A stretch of 64,000 nt of DNA. It comes from Streptomyces cynarae. Lineage in GTDB: Bacteria > Actinomycetota > Actinomycetes > Streptomycetales > Streptomycetaceae. The translations under genes were made by a program, and so were the position numbers. Shown here piece after piece: positions 53,263 to 63,083 of the stretch. Below the pieces are notes generated by a model. That model was not told where the DNA came from, did not search any database, and saw only the letters and a list, made by a program, of their open reading frames with translations. The stretch is taken from positions 2,711,001 through 2,775,000 of the forward strand of contig NZ_CP106793.1 in the NCBI RefSeq assembly GCF_025642135.1, given 5' to 3'. The number at the start of each line of letters is the position of its first letter. The first letter of the stretch is position 1.

Positions 53263-53691
53263 GTGACCGTCTCCTTCATCCGCCGCATCGCTTCCCCGAA
53301 GAAGGCCATCGCCGCCACCGCCGTCGCCGCCGCCGCCACCGGCGCGCTGCTCACCTCGGCGCCCGCCCAGGCCGCCACCCCGACCGCGGCGCCCGGCTCG
53401 GCTTCTTCCGCCCAGGCGATCGCGCACCAGATGATCCCGGACCCGGCGCAGTACGAAGCGTTCAACAAGATCGTCTCGCATGAGAGCGGCTGGAACCCCC
53501 ACGCCACCAACGCCTCCTCCGGCGCCTACGGCCTGGTCCAGGCGCTGCCCGCCTCGAAGATGGCGTCCGCCGGCTCGGACTGGAAGACCAACCCGGCGAC
53601 CCAGATCAAGTGGGGCCTGGACTACATGAACTCCCGCTACGGCAGCCCCGCCGCGGCGTGGAACTTCTGGTCCACCCACCACTGGTACTGA
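53263..53691 (+). CDS. secreted transglycosylase-SLT-domain protein
   Basis: A 142-residue protein with a Sec signal peptide (MTVSFIRRIASPKKAIAATA, then hydrophobic core and TSAPAQA cleavage site) and a single lysozyme-like SLT domain: FNKIVSHESGWNPHATNASS (catalytic Glu), GAYGLVQALPASKMASAG, KWGLDYMNSRYGSPAAAWNF. Ends WSTHHWY, as in Streptomyces transglycosylases. GTG start with aaagg 7 nt upstream. It would cleave peptidoglycan during growth or sporulation. Confidence 0.93.
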   Translation: MTVSFIRRIASPKKAIAATAVAAAATGALLTSAPAQAATPTAAPGSASSAQAIAHQMIPDPAQYEAFNKIVSHESGWNPHATNASSGAYGLVQALPASKMASAGSDWKTNPATQIKWGLDYMNSRYGSPAAAWNFWSTHHWY

Positions 53692-53750
53692 TCGAGCCGG
53701 TCCACGCGACCACAGCGGTCCCGAGCGACCACACAGGTCCCACGACCTCA

Positions 53751-53790
53751 CGAAGGCGGCGGCCCCCGATTCCGGGGCCGCCGCCTTCGG
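53751..53790. terminator. strong bidirectional terminator
   Basis: cgaaggcggcggccccc / cggggccgccgccttcg: a stem of about 16 bp with a small loop, between the convergent transglycosylase and lipase genes. Confidence 0.9.
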
Positions 53791-53799
53791 CGTCCTGGG

Positions 53800-55053
53800 T
53801 CAGCGGCGCACCGCGTCGAAGAACCGCACCACCTGCGGCGCCGACACCGCGAACGACCCGAAGTGGTCCACCTGCCCCTGGTTCACGAGCCGCACCCGCC
53901 CGCCGTGCCCGCTGAGTCCGGTGGCGCAGCTTCGCGCGTTCCCGATCGGCACGTCGGTGTCGGCCGCCCCCGCGTACAGCCGCACCGGCACCTCGGGCTT
54001 CCAGTCGCAGGTGCCGTCGGCCGCACGCATCGCGGCCCGCAGCGCACCGCTCGGATGCCGCATCCGCTCGTGGAAGGCCGGCGTGAGCAGCTCGCCCACA
54101 CTGGGCGCCAGCGCCTTGACGACGTCCTCGTCCGCGTGGGTGCCGTCGAACAGGGCCTCCACCCGGTCCGCATACGGGGCGCGGAACACCTCGGACGGCT
54201 TGTCGTAGAGGTGGTGCAGGCGGTTCTGCGCGACCAGCCAGTACGCGGTGTACAGCACACCGCTGGTGTCGTTGACCCGGCCGTCGAACAGCGCCGGGAC
54301 CTCCTGGCCCTCGATGTCGTACGGGCCGCTGACGGGCGCCAGCGCCTTGAGCCGGAACGTCTGGTCGGCCCCTTGCCGCAGCGCGCGCCCGAGCGCCATC
54401 GCGACCTGCCCGCCCTGGGAGAAGCCCGTCACATAGACGTCGCCGGTGAGCGGCCTGCCGAGGCGGGCGGCCGCCGTACGGGCCGCGCGCAGCATGTCGA
54501 CGGACGCCGTGACGGAGGAGCGGGTGTCCATGTAGGGGTGGCGGCCGGGGCCCTCGCCGAGGCCCAGGTAGTCGGGCGCGGCGACGGCACGGCCGGCGCT
54601 CGCGTTCAGGTAGGAGGGGATGCGGCCGAAGTCGTCGCCCACGGAGGGGGCGTCACCGCGGTACACCATCGTGCCGTGCGTGTCCGACACCAGGTCGAGC
54701 CGGTGCGCGCCGCCGGCGGGCAGTGTGAGCAGACCGGTGGCTGTCGTGGGTTTCCCGTACGGGTCGACGGTCCGGTACGTCAGCCGGTATCCGGTCACGC
54801 CGTACCGCACGGTGTCCGTGGCGATGTCCCGGCCGGCCAGGAAGGTCCGTACGCCGGTGGCGCCCCGGGACACGACCGGGGTAAGCGAGACGAGGGTGCC
54901 GCGACGGGGCGCTGTGCCGTCCGGCGTGTGCGTCGCCGCGACCGCGGGGGCCGCGGCGACGCTCGCGAGCAGGAAGGCCGCGGCGGCGGCGAGCCCGCGT
55001 CCGACCGTCCAACTCGTATGGTTCTCTTGGTGTTTGTGCGTGTCCTCACCCAT
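53800..55053 (-). CDS. secreted alpha/beta-hydrolase (lipase LIP family)
   Basis: A 417-residue secreted esterase: signal peptide (Trp-Thr-Val-Gly-Arg region, AAAAAFLLASVAAAPAVAA), YRTVDPYGKPTTATGLLTLP, AVAAPDYLGLGEGPGRHPYM, nucleophile elbow VTGFSQGGQVAMALG, and Asp/His in AGAADTDVPIGN and NQGQVDHFG. The pattern fits secretory lipases with a lid insertion. It would release fatty acids outside the cell. Two Cys in the C-terminal third may form a disulfide. Confidence 0.92.
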   Translation of the reverse strand: MGEDTHKHQENHTSWTVGRGLAAAAAFLLASVAAAPAVAATHTPDGTAPRRGTLVSLTPVVSRGATGVRTFLAGRDIATDTVRYGVTGYRLTYRTVDPYGKPTTATGLLTLPAGGAHRLDLVSDTHGTMVYRGDAPSVGDDFGRIPSYLNASAGRAVAAPDYLGLGEGPGRHPYMDTRSSVTASVDMLRAARTAAARLGRPLTGDVYVTGFSQGGQVAMALGRALRQGADQTFRLKALAPVSGPYDIEGQEVPALFDGRVNDTSGVLYTAYWLVAQNRLHHLYDKPSEVFRAPYADRVEALFDGTHADEDVVKALAPSVGELLTPAFHERMRHPSGALRAAMRAADGTCDWKPEVPVRLYAGAADTDVPIGNARSCATGLSGHGGRVRLVNQGQVDHFGSFAVSAPQVVRFFDAVRR

Positions 55054-55158
55054 GGTCCGAGGCTATGGGCCGCCCCGTTCGCCCGGACATCCGAACATCC
55101 CCCGCGTCCGGGGTGTACCTGGGTACACCGCGCCCGTCACCACTGCCCGGAGGCCCCT

Positions 55159-55845
55159 ATGAGCACTGACACACCGGTGGAGGAACCCGGAACGCGCGGA
55201 CTGCGTCTGGTGCCCGCGCTCCTGGTGATGACCGTGATCAGCGGGATCGTCGACGCGGTGAGCTACCTCGGGCTCGGGCACGTCTTCACGGCGAACATGA
55301 CCGGCAACGTGGTGGTGCTCGGCTTCGCCGCCGCCGGGGCGCCCGGCTTCTCCACCTCGCACGCGGTGATCTCGCTGGGGTCGTTCCTGGTGGGGGCGGT
55401 GGCGGGCGGACGCGCGGGCCGGCGGTACGGCGGCGGGTCGCGGCGCGCCTGGGCCCGGATGGCGCTCGCGGTCGAGGCGGTGCTGCTCGGGGCGTCGGCG
55501 GCGGTCGCCTTCATCGCGCCGGGCACCACCACGACCAGGTACACGCTGATCGCGGTGACGGCCTTCGCGATGGGGGTGCGCAACGCGACGGTACGGAAGC
55601 TGGCCGTGCCCGACCTGACGACGACCACCGTCCTCACCTCGACCCTGACCGGGCTCGCCTCGGACTCCCGGCTCGGCGGGGGCACGGGCAGGCGCTCCCG
55701 GCGCCGCGCGGCCTCGGCGATCTGCCTGCTGGCGGGCGCTGTCCTCGGCGGGTGGCTGGTCGTCCACCACGGCCTGGGCTGGCCCCTGCTGCTCACGGCG
55801 GTGACGACGGCCGTGCTGGCGGTGGTCGCGTCCGAGCGGGAGTGA
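55159..55845 (+). CDS. YoaK/DUF1275 family membrane protein
   Basis: A 228-residue protein with six predicted helices and the family signature YLGLGHVFTANMTGNVVVLG near residue 37, plus AFAMGVRNATVRKLAVPDLT and TVLTSTLTGLASDS. RBS ggagg 6 nt upstream of the ATG. The family is widespread and of unknown transport or redox function. Divergent from the lipase gene. Confidence 0.92.
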   Translation: MSTDTPVEEPGTRGLRLVPALLVMTVISGIVDAVSYLGLGHVFTANMTGNVVVLGFAAAGAPGFSTSHAVISLGSFLVGAVAGGRAGRRYGGGSRRAWARMALAVEAVLLGASAAVAFIAPGTTTTRYTLIAVTAFAMGVRNATVRKLAVPDLTTTTVLTSTLTGLASDSRLGGGTGRRSRRRAASAICLLAGAVLGGWLVVHHGLGWPLLLTAVTTAVLAVVASERE

Positions 55846-55978
55846 CTGTGGGCGACCCGGACGGCGAGGCGGCTGCGCCGCGCGGGTCTCGGGGGAGGCA
55901 GGGGCGGGGCGTAGGGGGGATGCCCCTGCCTCCCTCGGGTCGGGCCGACGGCGCCTGGAGGCCGGCGGCCCGGGTCCG

Positions 55979-57214
55979 TCAGCCCGCGGTGACCGGGAGC
56001 TCCTTCACGCCGTTGATCCAGGCGGAGCGCAGGCGGCGCGGGTCGCCTGCCGGTTTGATGTCCGGCATGGTTCCGGCGACCGCGTCGAAGATGAGGTCGA
56101 TCTCCAGGACGGCCAGGGACTTGCCGAGGCAGTAGTGCGGGCCTCCGCCGCCGAACCCGAGGTGCGGGTTGGGGTCACGGGTGATGTCGAAGCCGTCGGG
56201 GTGGTCGAAGACCTCGGGGTCGTGGTTGGCGGAGGAGTAGAAGAGCCCCACGCGGTCGCCCTTCCTGATCTGCTTGCCGCCGAGCTCGGTGTCCTGGGTG
56301 GCGGTGCGCTGGAAGGCGTTGACCGGGGTGGCCCAGCGGACGATCTCCTCGGCAGCGGTACGGGGCCGCTCCCGCTTGTAGAGGTCCCACTGGCCGGGGT
56401 GGGTGAGGAAGCCGTGCATGCCGTGCGTGATGGCGTTGCGGGTGGTCTCGTTGCCGGCGACGGCCAGCATCAGCACGAAGAACCCGAACTCGTCGGAGCT
56501 GAGATTCCCCTCGTCCTCGGCGGCCACCAGCGTCGTCACGATGTCCTTCGCCGGGCACTGCTTGCGGTCGGCGGCCATGTTCATGGCGTACGCGATGATC
56601 TCGGTGGCCGACCGGGCGCCGACCTCCTCGGTGACGGCGTACTCGGGATCGTCGTACGCGATCATCTTGTTTGACCAGTCGAAGATCTTGGCCCGGTCGT
56701 CCTGGGGGATGCCGATCAGCTCGGCGATGGCCTGCAGCGGCAGTTCGCAGGCGACCTGGGTGACGAAGTCGAAGGGGCCGTCGTGGGCGAGGGCACCCTG
56801 CACGATGGCCCGGGCGCGGGCCCGCAACCGCTCCTCCAGGGCCCGGATGGCGCGCGGGGTGAAGCCGCGCTGGACGATCTGGCGGACCCGGGTGTGCTCA
56901 GGCGGGTCCATGTTCAGCATGATCAGCCTCTGGGCGTCGATCGAGTCGCGCTCGATGTGCTCGTTGAAGCGGATGATCGCGGTGTTGAGGGACGAGGAGA
57001 AGATCTCGGGGTGCGTGGAGACGTACTTGACGTCGGCGTGCCGGGTGACCGCCCAGTACCCCTTGTCCTGGAAGCCCGCGAGCCCGGCCGGCTGGGGTAC
57101 CCAGCACACCGGTTCGGCCCGGCGCAGTGCGGCGAACTCCGGCAGGGGCACGCGGTGGTGCAGCAGATCGGGATCGGTGAAGTCGAACCCGTCGGGCAGC
57201 GCGGGACAGGGCAT
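55979..57214 (-). CDS. cytochrome P450, CYP125/CYP142-like (steroid side-chain hydroxylase candidate)
   Basis: A 411-residue P450: I-helix LAVAGNETTRNAITHG, ExxR in AEEIVRWATPVNAF, and heme ligand loop FGGGGPHYCLGKSLA. Segments such as LNMDPPEHTRVRQIVQRGFT, DIPQDDR-like region and RRLRSAWINGVKELPV are close to the CYP125 family that oxidises the terminal carbon of cholesterol side chains. ATG 57214 has GGGAG 7 nt upstream. A KstR-like site lies 50-60 bp upstream and the divergent gene is a FadA6-like thiolase. Electron donor probably the ferredoxin at 47426-47659. Confidence 0.92.
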   Translation of the reverse strand: MPCPALPDGFDFTDPDLLHHRVPLPEFAALRRAEPVCWVPQPAGLAGFQDKGYWAVTRHADVKYVSTHPEIFSSSLNTAIIRFNEHIERDSIDAQRLIMLNMDPPEHTRVRQIVQRGFTPRAIRALEERLRARARAIVQGALAHDGPFDFVTQVACELPLQAIAELIGIPQDDRAKIFDWSNKMIAYDDPEYAVTEEVGARSATEIIAYAMNMAADRKQCPAKDIVTTLVAAEDEGNLSSDEFGFFVLMLAVAGNETTRNAITHGMHGFLTHPGQWDLYKRERPRTAAEEIVRWATPVNAFQRTATQDTELGGKQIRKGDRVGLFYSSANHDPEVFDHPDGFDITRDPNPHLGFGGGGPHYCLGKSLAVLEIDLIFDAVAGTMPDIKPAGDPRRLRSAWINGVKELPVTAG

Positions 57215-57262
57215 GGGCGACTCCCACCATTCTGACGGTCCATCAGGAATTGCGGTGAAGGT

Positions 57263-57276
57263 AGTAACGGGTTCTA
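57263..57276. promoter_or_regulatory. KstR-like operator before the P450 gene
   Basis: AGTAACGGGTTCTA fits TnnAACnnGTTnnA with a single mismatch (first base), 49 bp upstream of the P450 ATG. Confidence 0.55.
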
Positions 57277-57387
57277 CAAGCCGCAAGGGGCACGGCGCCC
57301 CGATTGCGTGCGAGACTCGTGCAGATCACGACTTCGGAGGCTGCACGACCCTTGCGGCCCTGGACACCCTGTCAGCAAACTGCACAC

Positions 57388-57411
57388 AGAACTAGAACGC
57401 GTACTAGTTCT
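57388..57411. promoter_or_regulatory. KstR-like operator before the thiolase gene
   Basis: AGAACTAG-aacgcgta-CTAGTTCT is a perfect 8-bp inverted repeat with an 8-bp spacer, and the centre TAGAACGCGTACTA fits the KstR pattern with one mismatch. It is the strongest palindrome of the set. Confidence 0.65.
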
Positions 57412-57451
57412 GCGTGGCGGGTGGGCCGGGACGCCCGCGCCGCGCGGGTGA

Positions 57452-58907
<1,456 letters not shown>

Positions 58908-59078
58908 AACGTCCCTCCATCACGTGCCGGATCAGCTCCGCCGAGTCCCTGAGGGAGAGCGCGGCGGCCCGATGCGCGACTTCATCGTGTGAGACGGCAG
59001 TTCCTCGGCTTCCGACGTGTGTGGCGGAGCGGATAGTTCCGCAGCGTACGATGACATGCCCTATACGAGGGGTGTGCC

Positions 59079-61661
59079 GTGGACCGAGCAGATGTCGGCG
59101 CGCTGGTTCAGTCCGCCGTAGACGGCGACGCAGCGGCGTGGAAGGCGCTGGTGGAAGCACTGAGCCCACTGGTGTGGTCCGTGGTGCGGGCGCACCGGCT
59201 CCCCGACGCCGACGGGCACGAGGTCTATCAGACCGTGTGGTTCCGCTTCGCCCAGCACCTGGGGAGGATCCCGGAACCAGAGAAGGCGGGGGTGTGGCTG
59301 GCGAGCACAGCGCGGCATGAGTGCCTGAAGGTACTCAAGAGCTCAAGACGGCTGTCCCAGACAGACGGTCCGCAGCTCCCGGACTCGGGAAGTGAAGACC
59401 GCACGACCGAGCAGTCCTTCCTCGACTCCGAGGAGGCGGCAGCCGAGGCTGAGCGAAGCCGGATCATATGGCAGGAGTTCGAGGAACTCGGGGAGCGGTG
59501 CAGGCAGTTGCTGCGCGTGCTCATTGCCTCACCGCCGCCCAGCTACGCGGAGGTTTCCGCCGCACTGGGTATCCCCGTCGGCAGCATCGGGCCCATGCGC
59601 CAGCGCTGCCTGCGCCGCCTTCGAGCCCGTATCGAGGCCAGGGAAAACAGTGGGAGCGACAGTGCTGACGACGCTGCCGCTCCCGAGCAGTCCACACCAC
59701 ACTGCAACTTCTCGTTCCCTGGCCCCGCTGCCGGTCCCCGAAAGGTATTCATTGCCGGTCACGGGAGCCATTCGCATTCGGTTCCTCTTCATGGCACGCG
59801 CGTAGCCACGTTGCCAGCACCCTTCGAACTTCGGCAACTCAACGCCGACCTCGCCGAAATCTGGGAAGCCGAAGCCACCGAAGCGCCGGATGTCCCAGCT
59901 TCGCCAGACGACGAGTCTCAGGCCTCTACGGGCCGGTCGAGGTCGGACCGGGACGGAATCCGTGGTGGGTGGACAACCTCCGACGATGAAGCCGGGGACG
60001 TCGAGAACACCACGGAGCTGACGGGCGAGTTCACGATCGACTACGTCCCACCTGCCTGGTACATGCAGAACGCCCCGGGCACCGCGGGGCCGGCGTCGCA
60101 GGTGCCGGCGGTTGGTCCCACCACCCCGCCTGCGCAGTCGCAGTCGGACACCACTTCGGCGAGTCCTCCCCAGCCTCCTGTCACTCCGCCTTCGGACACC
60201 GGCCCCCCTGAGATCGGCTCGATGGAGCCGCGCTCCCTGGTCGCGGAGTTGGTCGAGCAGACCTCGCCCGGGCGAGTGGTACCGCTGCATGTGCAGATTG
60301 TCCATGGCAGTGAAAGGGGTGTGCAGTTGCGCTCCTTCATGCTCCCGCCCGGCGGGGCCCAGGTGATGGTCACCGTTCACGCTCCTGGCCTTGAGGCCAT
60401 CGATGACCTGTACCAGGAGCTGCACCTGTGGCCCGGCCGGGACTCGGACGTGCTGCTGTTCCGGTTGAGGGCATCGAAGCCGGGGCTGCATGAGGTGACG
60501 GTGCGGGCGTTCCGGGGCGGCACCTTCCTGGGTGAAGTGACATGTCAGACGTCGGTTGGGCACGGAAGTGTCACAAGAGACGGCCCGCAACGCCATGCAT
60601 CGCTGGCCTCCATGGCCTTCGACCCCGGGGAAGTCACTCTCCAGGTCCTGAAGGAGGACGGCGACGGCGCCTTCAGCTTCCAACTGATCAGCGAGACGTT
60701 CTACGCGCGGGAGATCGTCGACTTCCGGGCCGGCGACCCCCGCAAAGCCACCGAGGCCATATACGCCGAGCTGAGGAAAGCCGCGAAGGCCGCCGCGACG
60801 GGCGGCGGAGCATCGTGGCTGCCCGACCGTTTGGAGAGTCAAGGCGTAGAGCTGTGGAAATCCGTGGTCCCGCAGCGCATCCAGAGCCAATTCTGGGAAG
60901 AGTCCGACCATGTCACGGCCTTCACCGTCCTGGGGGAGCACGACATCGTCCCCTGGGAACTGCTGTATCCGTTGAACGCGGGATACGAGAACAGAGGCTT
61001 CCTGGCGGAGTGGCTTCCCGTGGTGCGGCGGGTGCACGGGCAGGACCGAGTCCGCAGCCTGCGTCTGCCGGACGTGGCGTTCGTGGTTCCTCCCGGCTCT
61101 CCAGACGACGCGGGCGAGGAAGTGAGATCCCTTCGTGCCCGCTTGGGAACAGCCGTATCCGACGCCGGGGTGTTGACCGAGCGGGCGGCCCTTACCGCGC
61201 TGATCAAGGGCGGCCACGCCGGCCTGCTCCACTTCGCCTGCCACAACGCTTTCACGGGCACCGGCTCGTGCGTGACCATGGCTGACGGACCGTTCGACCC
61301 CATCGACCTCGCGTCGGCCGCACAACTGCGAACCCTGCGCACCCATCGCCCTCTCGTGTTCTTCAACGCCTGCAGAAGCGCCGGGGAGATCGACTGGTTC
61401 GGCGAGAGCCTGGGGTGGGCCCCCCAGTTCCTGACCGCGGGCGCGGGCGCTTTCGTCGGCACCCTCTGGCCCGTACGGTCACGATCCGCGCTGCAGTTCG
61501 CCGAAACCTTCTACGACCAGTTGATCACCCACCGGCAGCCACTCGGCAAGGCTTCGCTCACAGCCCGGCGGACCACCCACGACCTGCACGGAGGCGATCC
61601 GACATGGCTGGCGTACGCCGTGTACGGCAGTCCCGCAGCGACCGTGCACATCAGCGCATAA
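59079..61661 (+). CDS. ECF-type sigma factor fused to a CHAT-domain protease
   Basis: An 860-residue fusion. Residues 1-190: sigma-70 region 2 (LVEALSPLVWSVVRAHRLPD; VYQTVWFRFAQHLGRIPEPE) and region 4 (ELGERCRQLLRVLIASPPPS; GIPVGSIGPMRQRCLRRLRA). Residues 200-390: Pro/Ser/Thr-rich linker. Residues 395-500: beta-sandwich-like. Residues about 600-860: CHAT caspase-like domain with catalytic His722 (LLHFACHNAF) and Cys765 (VFFNACRSAG) and the terminal GGDPTWLAYAVYGSP. GTG start with GAGGGG 7 nt upstream. Operon with a hydrolase 11 bp downstream. Suggests a protease-gated transcription switch or a defence/conflict device. Confidence 0.92.
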   Translation: MDRADVGALVQSAVDGDAAAWKALVEALSPLVWSVVRAHRLPDADGHEVYQTVWFRFAQHLGRIPEPEKAGVWLASTARHECLKVLKSSRRLSQTDGPQLPDSGSEDRTTEQSFLDSEEAAAEAERSRIIWQEFEELGERCRQLLRVLIASPPPSYAEVSAALGIPVGSIGPMRQRCLRRLRARIEARENSGSDSADDAAAPEQSTPHCNFSFPGPAAGPRKVFIAGHGSHSHSVPLHGTRVATLPAPFELRQLNADLAEIWEAEATEAPDVPASPDDESQASTGRSRSDRDGIRGGWTTSDDEAGDVENTTELTGEFTIDYVPPAWYMQNAPGTAGPASQVPAVGPTTPPAQSQSDTTSASPPQPPVTPPSDTGPPEIGSMEPRSLVAELVEQTSPGRVVPLHVQIVHGSERGVQLRSFMLPPGGAQVMVTVHAPGLEAIDDLYQELHLWPGRDSDVLLFRLRASKPGLHEVTVRAFRGGTFLGEVTCQTSVGHGSVTRDGPQRHASLASMAFDPGEVTLQVLKEDGDGAFSFQLISETFYAREIVDFRAGDPRKATEAIYAELRKAAKAAATGGGASWLPDRLESQGVELWKSVVPQRIQSQFWEESDHVTAFTVLGEHDIVPWELLYPLNAGYENRGFLAEWLPVVRRVHGQDRVRSLRLPDVAFVVPPGSPDDAGEEVRSLRARLGTAVSDAGVLTERAALTALIKGGHAGLLHFACHNAFTGTGSCVTMADGPFDPIDLASAAQLRTLRTHRPLVFFNACRSAGEIDWFGESLGWAPQFLTAGAGAFVGTLWPVRSRSALQFAETFYDQLITHRQPLGKASLTARRTTHDLHGGDPTWLAYAVYGSPAATVHISA

Positions 61662-61672
61662 AGGAGTAGCAC

Positions 61673-62869
61673 GTGAAGGATCCGGTCTTCGTCATCCACG
61701 GCGTCGCCAATCGTGACCGGGACGAGTTCACCGCGGCCGTCTCGGCACTTGCTGCGGCGGCCGGAGTCGACATGGTCCCGGTGCACTGGGGTGACCTGGG
61801 TGCGCAGGACCGGTTCATCGACGCCACACTGCCCGTCTACCGCACTGATACGGACACCTTGCGTGACGGCGAGGCACCGGAGCCCGTCATGGCCAAGCAC
61901 TTTGCCGCTGCCCTGTTAACCGAGACGATCGACGAAGTGCGGCAGCTGTCGCTGCTCGATGCCGCCGTCCGCGAACAGCTGAGCGCAGGGAACGACGCGC
62001 AGGACGAGGGGCTGCGAGATAGCGGCCGCGACAAGCTCGATCCCGACGAGATCCTTGAGTACGTGAGGGAGGCGTGGGCCGACACCGAGTGGCTCTGCCG
62101 TACCGACGACGCGCAGTTGCTGCTTGAGACCGGGCGCTCTCTGGCACGGTCACTCTTGGATGAAACCGATCCCGACTACGACGACTCGTATCACGGACTG
62201 CGCGGCGGAGGAACCGATCTTCACAGCCGCGTCCGTTCCCTGGTGCGGCGTCGGCTGAAGGACCTGGACCGTGTCGCGGGCGCAGCCGTTCAGGCGGTGG
62301 GGGCACGGCTGAACCACGCCGTACGCAGCCGGTTCGGGCCCGGCACCACACGCTTCCTCGGCGACGTGCTCGTCTACCAACGCCACCGGGACGCTGTTCA
62401 CGCCCGCGTACGGCAGGTCATCGACGAAGTACACCCCGAACTCGGGCGTAGCTCCGCCCGACCGGTGCGCATCGTGGCCCACAGCCTGGGTGGCGTCATC
62501 GCCGTTGACATGGCCACCGCCACCGCACCCTTGTGGACCGAATCCCTGATCACGTTCGGCTCCCAGGCTGCCTTCTTCCATGTGTGCGATCCCAGAGGAG
62601 GGCAACTGACCCCCTACGGAGGCAGCACGCCCGTGCATCTGCCGGCTTCCCTGAACCGCTGGACCAACCTCTGGGAGCCACTGGACATTCTGGCCTTCGC
62701 CGCTTCCAAGGTGTTCCAGCTGCACGACGGAACCGCTCCGGTGGACCTCCCCGTAAGCCATCAGGCCAGCACGGGCATGTGGACCCACTCGGCGTACTGG
62801 AACCTTCCTCACGTCGCCACAGTCATCGGCGACGTCATGCGTCAGAATCGGCCGCTGGAGAACCAGTGA
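61673..62869 (+). CDS. alpha/beta-hydrolase (lipase/PGAP1-like) partner of the sigma-CHAT protein
   Basis: A 398-residue hydrolase-fold protein: N-terminal oxyanion strand DPVFVIHGVANRDRDEFTAA, nucleophile elbow VRIVAHSLGGVIAVDMATAT (Ser in AHSLGG), a downstream Asp in LWEPLDILAF and His in MWTHSAYWNLPHVA. Residues about 70-210 form a helical insertion rich in Asp/Glu/Arg. GTG start with aaggag 6 nt upstream, 11 bp after the sigma-CHAT stop, so the two are one operon. Possibly a phospholipase-like effector or a signalling hydrolase controlled by the CHAT protease (inference). Confidence 0.85.
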   Translation: MKDPVFVIHGVANRDRDEFTAAVSALAAAAGVDMVPVHWGDLGAQDRFIDATLPVYRTDTDTLRDGEAPEPVMAKHFAAALLTETIDEVRQLSLLDAAVREQLSAGNDAQDEGLRDSGRDKLDPDEILEYVREAWADTEWLCRTDDAQLLLETGRSLARSLLDETDPDYDDSYHGLRGGGTDLHSRVRSLVRRRLKDLDRVAGAAVQAVGARLNHAVRSRFGPGTTRFLGDVLVYQRHRDAVHARVRQVIDEVHPELGRSSARPVRIVAHSLGGVIAVDMATATAPLWTESLITFGSQAAFFHVCDPRGGQLTPYGGSTPVHLPASLNRWTNLWEPLDILAFAASKVFQLHDGTAPVDLPVSHQASTGMWTHSAYWNLPHVATVIGDVMRQNRPLENQ

Positions 62870-63083
62870 GCACGTGAAGCCTGACAGAGCGAAACCCTGT
62901 TGATCGGGGCAGGGCAGGCAGCAGACACCACCGCTGCAGGCGGCCGCTTGTATCCCTGCCCTGAGCTGACGACGAAGCCACTGACGCGCACGTGGATGAG
63001 GGCCGCGAACAGCGTCTTACCAGGAGCGTGAAGGCAGAGCCTTCAATGCTCTGCTGCGTACAGGCTGAACCTCTCTCACCAGG

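Noticed and set aside
53863..55158. A 660-residue + strand protein ending in the DUF1275 domain
   Set aside because: The first 430 residues are antisense to the lipase; the real start is the ATG at 55159 with ggagg.
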